Shown here in pieces: positions 29,944-38,242 of a stretch of DNA of 64,000 nt (position 1 is its first letter; every line of letters begins with the position of its first letter). Source of the stretch: Antedon mediterranea (taxonomy: Eukaryota; Echinodermata; Crinoidea; Comatulida; Antedonidae); contig NC_092670.1 of assembly GCF_964355755.1 (NCBI RefSeq), forward strand, positions 18,785,201-18,849,200, written 5' to 3'. The notes below the pieces were generated by a model. The model saw only the letters and a program-made list of their open reading frames with translations. It did not search any database and had not been told where the DNA came from. The translations under genes and the position numbers were made by a program.

Positions 29944-30217
29944 ACACACACGCTCTAAAGTCTAAAATCAAAAAAAATCTTTAATTAGAATTAGAATAAT
30001 AACAATAAAACATAAACTTAAAATAGAAAAATTGAAAACTGTAATTTTAAATACAATATAGAAATAAACACTGTATGGTAAAGGCTAGTAGGTCTAGCTA
30101 GGCCCTACATACAATAACCACCCGTCCGGTTTAATGAACCGTATCCCACTCACCTTGCACTCGCTCCCCTGAATAACCCTCCGATGTTCGACCACCAAAT
30201 ACTGACCGAAAATTCAT
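1670..30217 (-). CDS. SGSM3: Small G protein signalling modulator 3 (TBC-SH3-RUN RabGAP), 22 coding exons
   Basis: RabGAP-type regulator of Rab/Rap GTPases, expected cytosolic or on endosomal membranes. Exons in transcript order: 30154-30217, 24694-24848, 24437-24503, 24189-24319, 23368-23505, 22786-22842, 21637-21771, 20973-21089, 20064-20142, 19526-19671, 18291-18386, 15897-16028, 15739-15793, 15354-15484, 14588-14743, 13946-14000, 13746-13854, then 13097-13190 or 11937-12030, 9919-9989, 9139-9273, 5638-5821, 1670-1741. All phases join and sum to 2379 nt, or 792 aa (human about 750). The TBC domain (about 125-330) keeps the arginine finger in IEKDLLRTMP (R208) and the glutamine finger in YCQG (Q245), so GAP activity is expected. 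The SH3 domain (about 520-575) contains [19 protein letters not shown]; the RUN domain (about 600-770) contains HPWLFIEE and ends in HHLFSWD. Exons 5 and 10 use GC donors. Identification is from remembered vertebrate SGSM3; exon 1 is the least certain part. Confidence 0.93.
2251..2412. mobile_element. MITE family A, copy 1
   Basis: Palindromic element whose ends read TAAGCT..GTCTACACTATCAAAC and its inverse. The interior has the GGTAGTGATATG iteration and GTCCATATATGGGCACATCA. It lies in the last SGSM3 intron. Confidence 0.85.
2705..2900. repeat. Dispersed repeat fragment, family D
   Basis: The TTAAATCCAAAGGCAA start and the later ATATCAGTGGCTAGATCGCA segment recur at 29251-29420 and, inverted, at 14194-14350. 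Probably a retroelement or SINE-like family; class not determined. Confidence 0.5.
5950..6091. mobile_element. MITE family A, copy 2
   Basis: Compact copy of about 142 bp with both ends present and without multiple internal iterations. It sits in the SGSM3 intron just upstream of exon 21. Confidence 0.85.
6979..7022. mobile_element. MITE family A, solo left end (copy 3)
   Basis: Only one arm is present (GTTCTGTCTACACTATCAAA then CTTTATGTGACA); the rest of the element is missing. Confidence 0.75.
7390..7860. repeat. 17-bp degenerate minisatellite
   Basis: More than 20 diverged units around GGGGTATTTAATTGGAG, with frequent TTTAATTTGAGGGCA variants. It lies in an SGSM3 intron and has no long ORF. 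Confidence 0.9.
9512..9701. mobile_element. MITE family A, copy 4 (expanded interior)
   Basis: Both ends present. The interior has four successive copies of the AAATATGGTAGTGATGTG unit, making it one of the longest copies. It lies in the intron between SGSM3 exons 19 and 20. Confidence 0.85.
10264..10446. mobile_element. MITE-like inverted-repeat element
   Basis: Starts ACCGTATAAGACCGAGTA and ends with CTCGAGTATAAG followed by ATTCGGTAT, an imperfect inverted repeat. A diverged relative is at about 26165-26345 (shared AATTTAGCCTAAA and GGGGTGG words). Class unknown. Confidence 0.5.
11540..11580. repeat. ATT/AT microsatellite
   Basis: Run of ATT trinucleotides passing into (TA)n, in the intron 3' of SGSM3 exon 18b. 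Confidence 0.9.
11937..12030 (-). CDS. SGSM3: SGSM3 alternative exon 18b (RUN domain)
   Basis: 94-nt exon with acceptor TTTTTTAATCAG and donor GAAGAG/GTATGT. It encodes [20 protein letters not shown] then PWLFLEE. This is closer to the vertebrate version ([21 protein letters not shown]) than 18a, especially around the HGMK and GGPCH residues, so it probably represents the ancestral form. Same length and phases as 18a. Confidence 0.88.
12185..12360. mobile_element. MITE with 18-bp terminal inverted repeats
   Basis: Left end AAGCTTGGTTCCCACTAG; the inverse of the right end reads AAGCGTGGTTCCCACTAG. Inner arms also pair (CAATCACAAGCGA with TCGCTTGTGATTGG). The ends resemble hAT-type MITEs, but no clear 8-bp target duplication is visible. 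It lies between the two alternative SGSM3 exons. Confidence 0.7.
13097..13190 (-). CDS. SGSM3: SGSM3 alternative exon 18a (RUN domain)
   Basis: 94-nt exon bounded by an AAACAG acceptor and a GAAGAG/GTAAAT donor. It enters in phase 2 and ends in phase 0, exactly like the exon at 11937-12030. It encodes [20 protein letters not shown] followed by WLFIEE, which aligns without gaps to the product of the other copy. Because 94 is not a multiple of three, including both exons or neither would shift the frame. It lies upstream of 18b in the transcript. Both copies look intact, so I read them as mutually exclusive. Confidence 0.85.
13543..13694. mobile_element. MITE family A, copy 5
   Basis: Nearly intact copy ending GTGTAGACAGAGCTTAA on the right, about 50 bp from SGSM3 exon 17. 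Confidence 0.85.
14194..14350. repeat. Dispersed repeat fragment, family D, inverted
   Basis: Contains TGCCCGAAAGCTCTGCTA, CCATTGAGATCCAGCCACTG and TTTTTTCAGTAATTTGCCTT, the inverse of 29251-29420. A shorter relative of the last word is in NTAN1 intron 7 near 53015-53036. Confidence 0.6.
14839..14951. mobile_element. MITE family A, copy 6 (internally deleted)
   Basis: Short copy of about 113 bp lacking most of the interior; the right end is diverged (GTGTAGATAGTCCTTA). Confidence 0.75.
15086..15228. mobile_element. MITE family A, copy 7
   Basis: Left end intact. The right arm is truncated, passing from a T-run directly into GACAGAGCTTAA. It lies between SGSM3 exons 14 and 15. Confidence 0.8.
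16145..16335. mobile_element. Imperfect inverted-repeat element
   Basis: Left side AGTCAACTCTCCCAATA and right side TATAAGGAGAGTCGACT are inverse of each other, with paired inner words (TCTGG/CCAGA type). Probably a non-autonomous DNA transposon related to pogo/Tigger-type MITEs; low certainty on class. Confidence 0.5.
16667..16826. mobile_element. MITE family A, copy 8
   Basis: Both ends present, slightly diverged (GCTGTGCCTACACTATC at left, GTGTAGACTGAGCTTAA at right), with three internal iterations. Confidence 0.82.
16990..17835. repeat. 24-bp minisatellite open on both strands
   Basis: About 35 units of 24 bp built on GGCACTAGGTCAGGA plus TTGAACC. Because the unit is a multiple of three and stop-free in one frame on each strand, it gives a plus-strand ORF of 232 codons (repeating NPGTRSGL / NRGTRSGL) and a minus-strand ORF of about 200 codons (repeating FSPDLVPR). 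It lies in the SGSM3 intron between exons 11 and 12. Single-base deletions break the frame beyond about 17570. I treat the ORFs as a by-product of the repeat, not a gene. Confidence 0.9.
19398..19428. repeat. Poly-C tract
   Basis: About 20 consecutive C followed by CACACCCACCCC, flanked by AAGGGGACACTTTC and GGTGTCCCCTTTTATAG words of the CAGTAGAAC/GGACACC repeat group. Confidence 0.85.
20161..20338. mobile_element. MITE family A, copy 9 (four internal units)
   Basis: Left arm shortened (CTACACAAGTTTGAC). The interior has four GGTAGTGATATG-type units, two changed to AAGGTAGTG. It starts 18 bp from SGSM3 exon 9 on its upstream side. Confidence 0.8.
20696..20858. mobile_element. MITE family A, copy 10
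   Basis: Two internal units. The right end stops at TAGACAG without the final AGCTTA. Confidence 0.8.
21916..22043. mobile_element. MITE family A, copy 11 (short)
   Basis: About 128 bp, no tandem iterations, right end GTGTAAACAGAGCTTTA. Confidence 0.8.
22609..22774. mobile_element. MITE family A, copy 12 (inverse orientation)
   Basis: Interior reads ACTACCATATT rather than GGTAGTGATAT, so it is inserted in the opposite sense. The right end CTAGTTTGATAGTGTAGACA is 12 bp from SGSM3 exon 6. Confidence 0.82.
23595..23870. mobile_element. Probable non-autonomous DNA transposon
   Basis: CpG-rich segment in an otherwise AT-rich intron, with CCTGTTTTCCTGTTGACG at left and repeated TTTACAGGAAAA words and CGACG/CGTCG arms. 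Boundaries uncertain. Confidence 0.35.
24930..25490. mobile_element. Possible TIR element in SGSM3 intron 1
   Basis: Left ACCTATTTCCCACTAGACAA and right TTCGCCTAGTGGAAAACAGG are imperfect inverses. Inside is TACCCTTTTCACAT, which resembles the terminus of the MITE at the right edge of the window, so this may be a nested insertion. Confidence 0.4.
27461..27485 (-). CDS. SGSM3: Candidate alternative first coding exon of SGSM3
   Basis: Inside intron 1 an ATG opens an 8-codon reading frame (MGFSRLRQ plus one nucleotide) that runs into the donor CAGG/GTAAGAAC. It ends in phase 1, as the exon at 30154-30217 does, so it would join exon 2 in frame. This implies a second promoter just upstream (27486-27700). 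It rests only on a good donor and a matching phase over a short ORF, so chance is possible. Confidence 0.4.
29251..29420. repeat. Dispersed repeat, family D
   Basis: Runs from TTAATCCAAAGGCAAATTAC to GGCAGCACTAGCCCTTCATC. It shares words with 2705-2900 and, inverted, with 14194-14350. Confidence 0.6.
29911..29952. repeat. Poly-C followed by (CA)n
   Basis: About 19 C then about ten CA dinucleotides; likely length-polymorphic and prone to assembly error. Confidence 0.95.
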
Positions 30218-33084
30218 TATTACTGCCTTCTATTAGTACGTAAAACTTAATTTCCGATGTTAATATATACAAATAGTCAAAATGTTTGTGGTTACATCAC
30301 TCTAAATATCCACGGATGATCATTATTTTCAGAAATAAAGAGATAATTTACGCTACTACAGGAGCAGACAACACTGGATTTTTCAATTATCTTTTTCATA
30401 ACAATATGATAGAGGGCGCTATATATAAAAACTGTCTTCCTTTAATTTTGTGTGTGACGTGTGTCTAAAAAATTGACATACTCAATGAAACTATTATTAA
30501 GGAAATATGTTCAATCAGAAAATTTTTAATTTTATTGAAGGAAGAACACATTGATATCATCTGATCGCACATGCATATGAGCAAGAATTCCTACGTAAAA
30601 TCTCAATTTAAGAACAAATGGAATGGTAGACCTTCTGCTGCAGTACATCGCATAGGTATCACCATTTTCTATCATTGACAAATAATTTCTTTCGTAAAGT
30701 AGTACTTATTCTCGATCCATTGTTTTACTTATTTACTTTTCTTCTTGAAATCGTCTATTATTTTCTGAAAAAGTATCTATATAAAACATTAACCACCTGG
30801 CGGATATCCAGTGTTCAAAATTTAACTTTCTTCTCAAATCCGCTTTATTTTTGTTGGGAGTGGTGTCTGAAGTAGCTGCACCCAACTTCCTCTTATTATG
30901 TGACTGTTTAGCCTCCTCTTATTAATAAGTGGCACTCTAAATGTGTGTGACCTTATTGAAACAGCGACAACGTCTTTTCTCCTCTTAATCATATATGACG
31001 GCTTTGATTAATTCATGGAATACATCATGATCATTGGTCGATTTTTTAAATAATACCGCAAAATTATACTAAATATTATAATTGATAATGGGGTTACACA
31101 TATATTCTTGTTACTCAGCTTGAAAAATATGTTCGAGAGCATCCTATATAGGCCCTGTAGTGATTTGATATATATCAGACAGTATTACTACAATATAGTA
31201 AATCAGGTAAATACTTTATAATTTCGGATATTGAAATCTTAACAAATATCTTATTTAAAGTAAAATACACCATTCAATGGTGTTTGTAATTTACGTGCCT
31301 ATATTTATTTAGTGACATTTACATCGCGTCAAACTACAACTTTACGTAACGTTAAACGTTAACAAAATGAGTAAGTTCCACTCGAAAAAAACCTTTCTTA
31401 AGTAAATAGTGGATAAGAGATTATGACGTATTATACTTACAAACAGTGCAATAATGCTGTACAGACTGGAACATATTATTATCATTGTCCTCAGACATTG
31501 TTAAGCCCTAGTCTGTTGATTTCACCTAGCCAGCAACAGGTGTTGTAAAACATAGGAGGGCCATCGTTAAGCTTTTGTTATGCAAATTATATCTGATTTC
31601 TTCAAACAATACGTTTTGGTTTTATAACCATATTGTGTGCTTGTGATTTTTCTCGATAATGAGGACTTAATTGTATTATTATTTATAATTAATTATTCAT
31701 ATTATTACAATAAACATATACGGGATAGCAATAAATCATTTTTGTTATTATCAAGATCAGCGTGACGTCATACATATTAACGTATACGTAATATTTATAT
31801 ATCACCTTAGCTGATCACCATAATTAACCTGAGTTCAGTTATCAATCATCATCAATATCGTCGTGATTTATATCATTAAATTAGATATCGTCATCATCAT
31901 CCTCATCATCATTTACGTCATCTTACTAATTATAACAATACATCATTATCCATCATCTATCATGATCTATTGTTTTCAGCAATATCCATTTGTATGGAGT
32001 GGAGTATATTTCGGACCCTCGGGAAATTCTCACTATATTTAGTCATCAATTTTAATTGCGAATGTGTAGACTGGTGTTCCACTGATAGTAGGCATATTAT
32101 CTTCTCATCAATTGATAAGTACAATGTATCACACAGCCCATACCATAAAATTAATATTAATATTAATAATGCGGTAATCCTTTAATTTCTTGACAACGTG
32201 GACTATTCTGATAATACAACCTGTTTGGTAAAATCTATTTATTTATAAGGTAAATAATAATAATTTACGTATAATATAAATTATTCAAATGCTAATTTGG
32301 TTTAATTAAAGAAAATAGTCATATTAAGTAGGCATAAATGCAATAGTAGTAGTATATTTCGATTATCAAAATTAATTAATAATAAATTTGAAAAATTAAA
32401 ATACGGATAACCTACCTTCAAAATGAATAGATCATTCCTTCATGCTTCGTTACACAATATTATGATAATCCAGATGATGTACACCGGTCGTTGAGAACAA
32501 TACATCTGTAATTTTCACCATTGTATACGTTTTACATGGCTTAATAACAAGTTGATGGATTTTACACTAAATTACACATAGTGTGTAGCAAACAACTTTC
32601 TTTTTTACTGCTAATTCGCGTCAGAGGTAAGGGGAGAAAACTCCCTGTGGGATGGATGAGACTGAATGATGACCGTTAGGCCTACCTGCTGTAGTTAATA
32701 ATAATATCATTATCCAACAAAAAAGGTAAGCATTGCAGCGATGATTGCAGGGACTTTCCTTCCTACACACCTGTACCTGATCATTGTATGTAAAGTGTAT
32801 ACGTTCTGTGTTTTTGTATAAAATTATTTTAATTGCCGAGCAGTATTAATATTATTGCTGTCACGTAGACTTTTGGGTAAGTAGTGCATTTACATAAACT
32901 GTGATTTGTATACTATTTAAGTAGCAAAAGCAAAATGAAACTTGCATCTCATACAAATTATATACTGTATAGTTTGCATACGTGCATGTTAAAAATGTGT
33001 TGCATTATAGTTTATAACAATCTTCCTCTGATATTATTTTATGTTTCTTTTTTTTCCAAAGTTAATAAGTCTTAGAAAATCAAA
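30218..33084. other. Intergenic region between SGSM3 and the MFSD6-like gene
   Basis: The two genes diverge, so promoters for both are expected here. No CpG island or clear TATA box stands out. ATC-rich simple sequence lies at 31845-31930. A donor-like AAAAAAGGTAAGC near 32730 and an acceptor TTTTTTTTCCAAAG ending near 33060 suggest an untranslated first exon for the MFSD6-like gene. Short ORFs show no family resemblance. Confidence 0.5.
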
Positions 33085-34947
33085 ATGGTACGAGAGCAAG
33101 TTAATACGAAGAAGGTGATCCTGTTCACAACTTTTTTCTTCACCGTATTGTACTCTGGAAGAGGGAGCTTGTTACCATTTCTCACACTCTACTTCCGGCA
33201 GTTAGGACTCTCTGCTACGCAAACTGGAATCCTCTTTGGTGGAAAATCTCTGGTGGCATTCTGGACGGGACCAGCATGGACACGATGTGCTGGCCGTTAC
33301 AAGAAAAAGCGTATTATTCTTATGATGGCACTGTTTATGGCGATCGCTGGGAACCTTGGTTTGACGCTAATACCACCTGTGGATAAATCTCTTTCATTGA
33401 TCTATTGCCCAAAAACGGGTAATAACCATACTGGTGGGGCAAGTGCTGGTGGAAATGGCCGTATTAACACCACAGAAGTGCCAAATACTGTATTGATGAC
33501 GCCAAATGTGCCCACTCAATCAACTGTTGAGATAACCTCAAGCACTGTAGGAAATTTAAACGAGGCTAGTTTGGTAGCAACCCTAACAACCCATGAAACC
33601 AGTGCCAATTACAATTTTGTTAACAGTTTAGACAATGCTTATGATCAATATAAAACTAAACAACTTAAGAAAGGAAAAAAAATAAGCATGGACCGCTTTC
33701 TCAACTGGCTGGAGTCACATGACCCTAATCTTTACAATGCAGTTTTGACAAATACTTTACCGCCAGATTTTGGTGAGCGACAAAAAAGAGAGCTAAATGA
33801 TGGTTATGAAAAAACTTACTCCGCAAACTTCTCTGGTACCACAAGATGGTCTTTGCGAGGTATTCAAGATCAAATGTTCACATTAAAAGATCAATTTATG
33901 GACTTGGAGTATCGCACATTTATATTTGCACTCATTGTCATCCTTATCAGTGAAATATTCGCATCACCCGGGCAAGAAATATGTGAGGATTCACTCTATG
34001 AAACATTAGACTCTGTTGATGAAACCGAAAAGTATGGTTCACATCAAACCTATTGCATTTTCAGTTACGGGCTTTTCGCATTTATTACTTCATTAATAGT
34101 AGAAAATGCTAGTTGTATTATATTCCCGGAGACGAGTCGTCTCATGATTCATTTTTATTCATTTGCCATTTTTTTTGGATCTGCATTTTTGTTAGCATTT
34201 TGTTATCCATTTCATACAGACACAAAAATTAGACACCGTAGTAAATATGTGATAGGATTGAAATCAATTTTGTCAAGTCGTTCGAACGCGATATTCGTTT
34301 TGACGATGATTATTGCCGGTGGTTTCCAAGCGAATGTTAGTAATTTTTTGTTTTGGTTGCTACAAGATTTAGGTGGCTCGGAGATTCTCTTTGGTTCAGT
34401 TGTGTTTCTGGGTGCAATGTGTGAAATCCCAATGCTCTATCTTGGAGTATTTCTAGCGAAAAAAATCACAAATATTGGAACTCTAGCGTTAGCCATGTTT
34501 TTCTTATGCGTGCGTTGTTTATTGTACTCGTTTATGCAACATCCTTGGGCGGTTCTGCCTATTGAGTTGTCGCACGCTTTTAGCTATGGAGCATTAATGG
34601 GTGCAGTGTCGTCATTAGCAGAGAATATAGCGCCACCTGGAGAGGAACGCACTGTAGAATATATCTTGCTATCATTATATTGGGGCTTAGGATACGGCGC
34701 CGGTTGTATGATTGGTGGGTATCTATATGATAAAGTAGGCCTTGTTATCCTGTTCCAGGGGTCGGCTGTTTTAGCATTCATCTGGGGAACTATTGTAATA
34801 GCAACTGCGAAGTTAGCCCCACAAAAAAAGAAGACTTTACACTATGCTAGCTTGTTGCATGGGGGAGATGATGACGAGGACATTAGTGATGATTCAGACG
34901 AAATGTTTAGTGATGATTGGTTAGTCAATGCTTTAAACGAGAAATAA
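33085..34947 (+). CDS. MFSD6-like major facilitator superfamily protein
   Basis: 620-aa multi-pass membrane protein in one uninterrupted coding exon. The N-terminus (KKVILFTTFFFTVLYSGRGS then LLPFLTLYFRQLGL, about residues 9-43) is the conserved start of the MFS_1-like/MFSD6 group. The second half (about 410-590) has several hydrophobic helices with motifs SNFLFWLLQDLGG, CEIPMLYLG and GLGYGAGCMIGGYLYDKVG. Between them, about residues 110-265, is a long polar Ser/Thr-rich loop with N-glycosylation sequons (NHT, NTT, NFS), as in family members with a large luminal or extracellular loop. The tail is acidic (DDDEDISDDSDE). Start chosen at the first ATG after an acceptor-like pyrimidine tract. MFSD6 proteins are little characterised; no substrate can be read from the sequence. 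Confidence 0.88.
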   Translation: MVREQVNTKKVILFTTFFFTVLYSGRGSLLPFLTLYFRQLGLSATQTGILFGGKSLVAFWTGPAWTRCAGRYKKKRIILMMALFMAIAGNLGLTLIPPVDKSLSLIYCPKTGNNHTGGASAGGNGRINTTEVPNTVLMTPNVPTQSTVEITSSTVGNLNEASLVATLTTHETSANYNFVNSLDNAYDQYKTKQLKKGKKISMDRFLNWLESHDPNLYNAVLTNTLPPDFGERQKRELNDGYEKTYSANFSGTTRWSLRGIQDQMFTLKDQFMDLEYRTFIFALIVILISEIFASPGQEICEDSLYETLDSVDETEKYGSHQTYCIFSYGLFAFITSLIVENASCIIFPETSRLMIHFYSFAIFFGSAFLLAFCYPFHTDTKIRHRSKYVIGLKSILSSRSNAIFVLTMIIAGGFQANVSNFLFWLLQDLGGSEILFGSVVFLGAMCEIPMLYLGVFLAKKITNIGTLALAMFFLCVRCLLYSFMQHPWAVLPIELSHAFSYGALMGAVSSLAENIAPPGEERTVEYILLSLYWGLGYGAGCMIGGYLYDKVGLVILFQGSAVLAFIWGTIVIATAKLAPQKKKTLHYASLLHGGDDDEDISDDSDEMFSDDWLVNALNEK

Positions 34948-37900
34948 CGTTATTAAATAACGACGTTATTGTGCGTTTATTCTTATTGTGTGTAAATATA
35001 AAGGGAAAAATCTGGTAAAATCAGAGTATCATCAGCTGTATTAAAAAATATCGTTGAAGATAAAGATACTGTATTATAATTTATAACAATAATCTGATTA
35101 ATAATAGTAATGAATAATTTATGTTAATTTATAAACAAAGCGTTTATTATTTATTCAAATAATAGAAAAGCATTTTTTTATACACAATGTTGTACAAAAA
35201 ATGTTGCATTTATTATGTATGTAAATAAATGGAAAAAATCTAGTAAAATCAGAGTATCATCAGCTGTATTAAAAAATATCGTTGAAGATAAAGATACTGT
35301 ATTATTATAATCTATAACAATAATCTGATTAATAATGGTAATGAATAATTGATGTTAATTTATAAACAAAGAGTTTATTATAGATAATTTTTTTTATACA
35401 CAATGTTTTACAATTTTCTATTCCAAAGGTAAATAATGATTTAATATAGCATTTCTATTTAATGTCCATTCATTTTAATAAATATTAAAAGTTTATTTGC
35501 TTATGTGTATACAGAAAAGGTTTTAAATAGCTGACTGCCATTGTGCTATAGTAGTATAAGTACAGTAATTAGAGCAACTGCAGTATTTTGTAAAGATTTT
35601 TAGCTTGGTGTGCTTTTAAGGTTACAATCATAAGTAGGCCTATCTTCTTCTATTCTACTTAAATTAAAATAATTCTTTATAATTATTGTTAGTACATTTA
35701 TGTGGACAAAATATTAATTCTTAATGCGGGTATTAGCCCACCCCCGACATGGAGTAATTTCCATGAACAAAATATGTAAATTGATTCTTATCGTTTTCTT
35801 ATTATTTTATACATTCTTGCAAAATGTTGGTATCATTTTAAGAATTTATTAAAACTTTTATGAATATGTTGTTTGTTGAATATCATTATTGGTTGTCTTA
35901 ATGCTTTATGACGATTTGACAGAAGTCATATTCTTTAAAAATGGAAAAATGTTCACTTGTACTAGCAGATGGATGGATGTACCACTGAAATCAAGTTGGA
36001 CACACTAATAATGCAGCAAACATACAGTTTAAATAATTGTGGTATTCATTTATTTGTTCTTCTTTAATAAAAGTATTTGCATTAAAAAATATAACCAATA
36101 TGTAGCAGATCTAATATTAATTGAAAATAGTTGTACTGCCCTCTAGAGTCAAAGGTGACAAAATATTATTTTAACATTACAATAACCCTTCACAATATAC
36201 AGTAATAACACTATGGCCCCTAATTCTGTGGATACTTTTGTTGGGTCACAAGTGTACTATACTGTTAAAGATACCTGATTCATATAAATCTCCTTAAAGA
36301 TACAAATTTAGAAAGAGAAAACATATTTTAGTTTACAATGAACATACTGTAATTAAAAAAAAAATAAATTTATACCAAAAAACAGGTACAAAGACATTTC
36401 TTTATTTATATTATTTACATCATATTTGGCAAAATATCCAATAAAGTATCAAGTTACTGTTAAGTTCAAGTATAATTTATACCAAATTAAAATATTAGTT
36501 AATAATTAAACATGTGTTTATTGGTTTTAATAACCAACATTTCAAATAGCTACTAAAATATAGAAAATTCAATTCAACCTCTTATAGCATATGTATTGTC
36601 ATTGAATAAAAAGTACCTCAGCCACAGACACCACAAGCATTCACATATACAATACCCTCTATAACAAGCCTGTTTCAACATGTGGCCCTGTTTAATTAGT
36701 GGGCATGTGTTTGTAAGTTTGAAAGTGGACAATCTAAATATTTGGCAATAAATACACTTTTAAAACTACAGTATGTACAGTATTACAAAACACTCACTTG
36801 CATTGTTCTTAAAAGCAGCATTAATATAATATTGCATCAAAATATGCTTTTATGGGAATGAATGTTGAGTGTAGCTTAGCTGGGCTGTGATGAAAAAATG
36901 AAGGGAATGTTGAGAGAGGACAGATTACAGGTAGGATGGAAAAGTGATGAGGTAAATGGTTGTGGGATAAACATCCCATGTAACTTACACAATTGGTTCC
37001 TAAAACATCTACTCAGAACAAATGCAAACAGATGTATCATATTAAAGAATGCACTACTGTATTATACAAAAGGATAACTTTAAAGACACTAAAAAACATT
37101 AAACCGGGTCATTTCTTGTTTTAAATATAAGTTCTATTCTAAGGTTAATTATGATAAAAGAAAAAAAATGCACTACCTTGCAGCTTGCATCGTCTTGTAA
37201 ATTAGGTTGAAAAAACAAGCAAGCAATACTGTACAGTACTTGCTTGCCAATAGTTTAAATTTATTAGTACTGTTGTTTTCAAGAGTTTTATTTAAAGATA
37301 AAAAAAGGTGCTAATGATTTGTAAAGTTGTTGGTTCTTATAAGTAGATTATCAAGAAGAAGAACCAGGGAAAAAATGCACAAAAAAAAAAATGATTTTTT
37401 CATAATGTATCTAGATCAACACTAGTTTCTTTAAGAGCCAATTTGTAATGACCTATGACCTAAACATATTGTGTTGCTGGTCGACATCTTGACCTAGAAT
37501 CTGCCAAAACTGTGTCAACGAATCAAGTGAGGCAGCACATCCAACATCATCCATGCATACAGTGAATTAACATGACATAAACTAGGTCTTAAGTCATTGC
37601 AAATTGTAACCTCCCTAAGAAGGCCTGTAAAATTAATAAAATATTAAATAAACATGCACACAGAACAGATTTACTGGACCCATTGATTGTTGCTCAGTAA
37701 CGCGACATGGAAAAACTAAGTATTATTATCTAAATTCTATATTTCCTGCACCGCCATGAAAATGCATGGAAAGCTTTGTTAAATTGTAATATTCTTTTAA
37801 AAACCTGCTGACTATGAATACTAACAGTAAGGCACTTTAAAAACAACACTACTTAATGTTAGTATCAAAAAATAATTATATTGTAAAAAATGTAAAGTAC

Positions 37901-38242
37901 ACCCTGGATTATATTATATTTTAAATGCCTTTGATAAAGATTTATTAGCATTTGTCTATTATTCCAATATCATTACAACAATGAATAAATTTAAATATTA
38001 AATAAAATTTGTTTTTAATCAATTCTACATTGACTATATAGTATATTTAGTAATCATTCAACCAATCATGTGCAGAATTTTTATAATTTTTTTTTCTGTA
38101 TACTGCATCATATTGAATGCAATTTACTTCAGTTCAGTAAAATATTTGTTTATGGTCCCTAAATATGGCAGTCTAGTTGATTAAGGATTAATACAATCGG
38201 TCATCTCCACTCAGCTGCAATAAAATGTCAGACAGTAGTTGG
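34948..38242. other. 3' flank of the MFSD6-like gene and downstream of MPV17L
   Basis: Convergent gene ends with AT-rich sequence. A roughly 220-bp tandem duplication is at 34993-35412. No coding signal in the rest. Confidence 0.6.
34993..35412. repeat. About 220-bp tandem duplication
   Basis: Two adjacent copies (about 34993-35215 and 35219-35412) share GTAAAATCAGAGTATCATCA and AATATCGTTGAAGATAAAGA and end with TTTTATACACAATGTT. Differences are few substitutions and small indels, so the duplication is fairly recent. It probably lies in the 3' UTR of the MFSD6-like gene. Confidence 0.9.

Larger units (their letters stand above)
25500..30150. other. SGSM3 intron 1
   Basis: AT-rich intron with only short ORFs. 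It holds the candidate alternative first exon (27461-27485), a repeat relative at 26165-26345, a family D copy at 29251-29420 and a poly-C/(CA)n tract. Nothing else supported. Confidence 0.7.
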
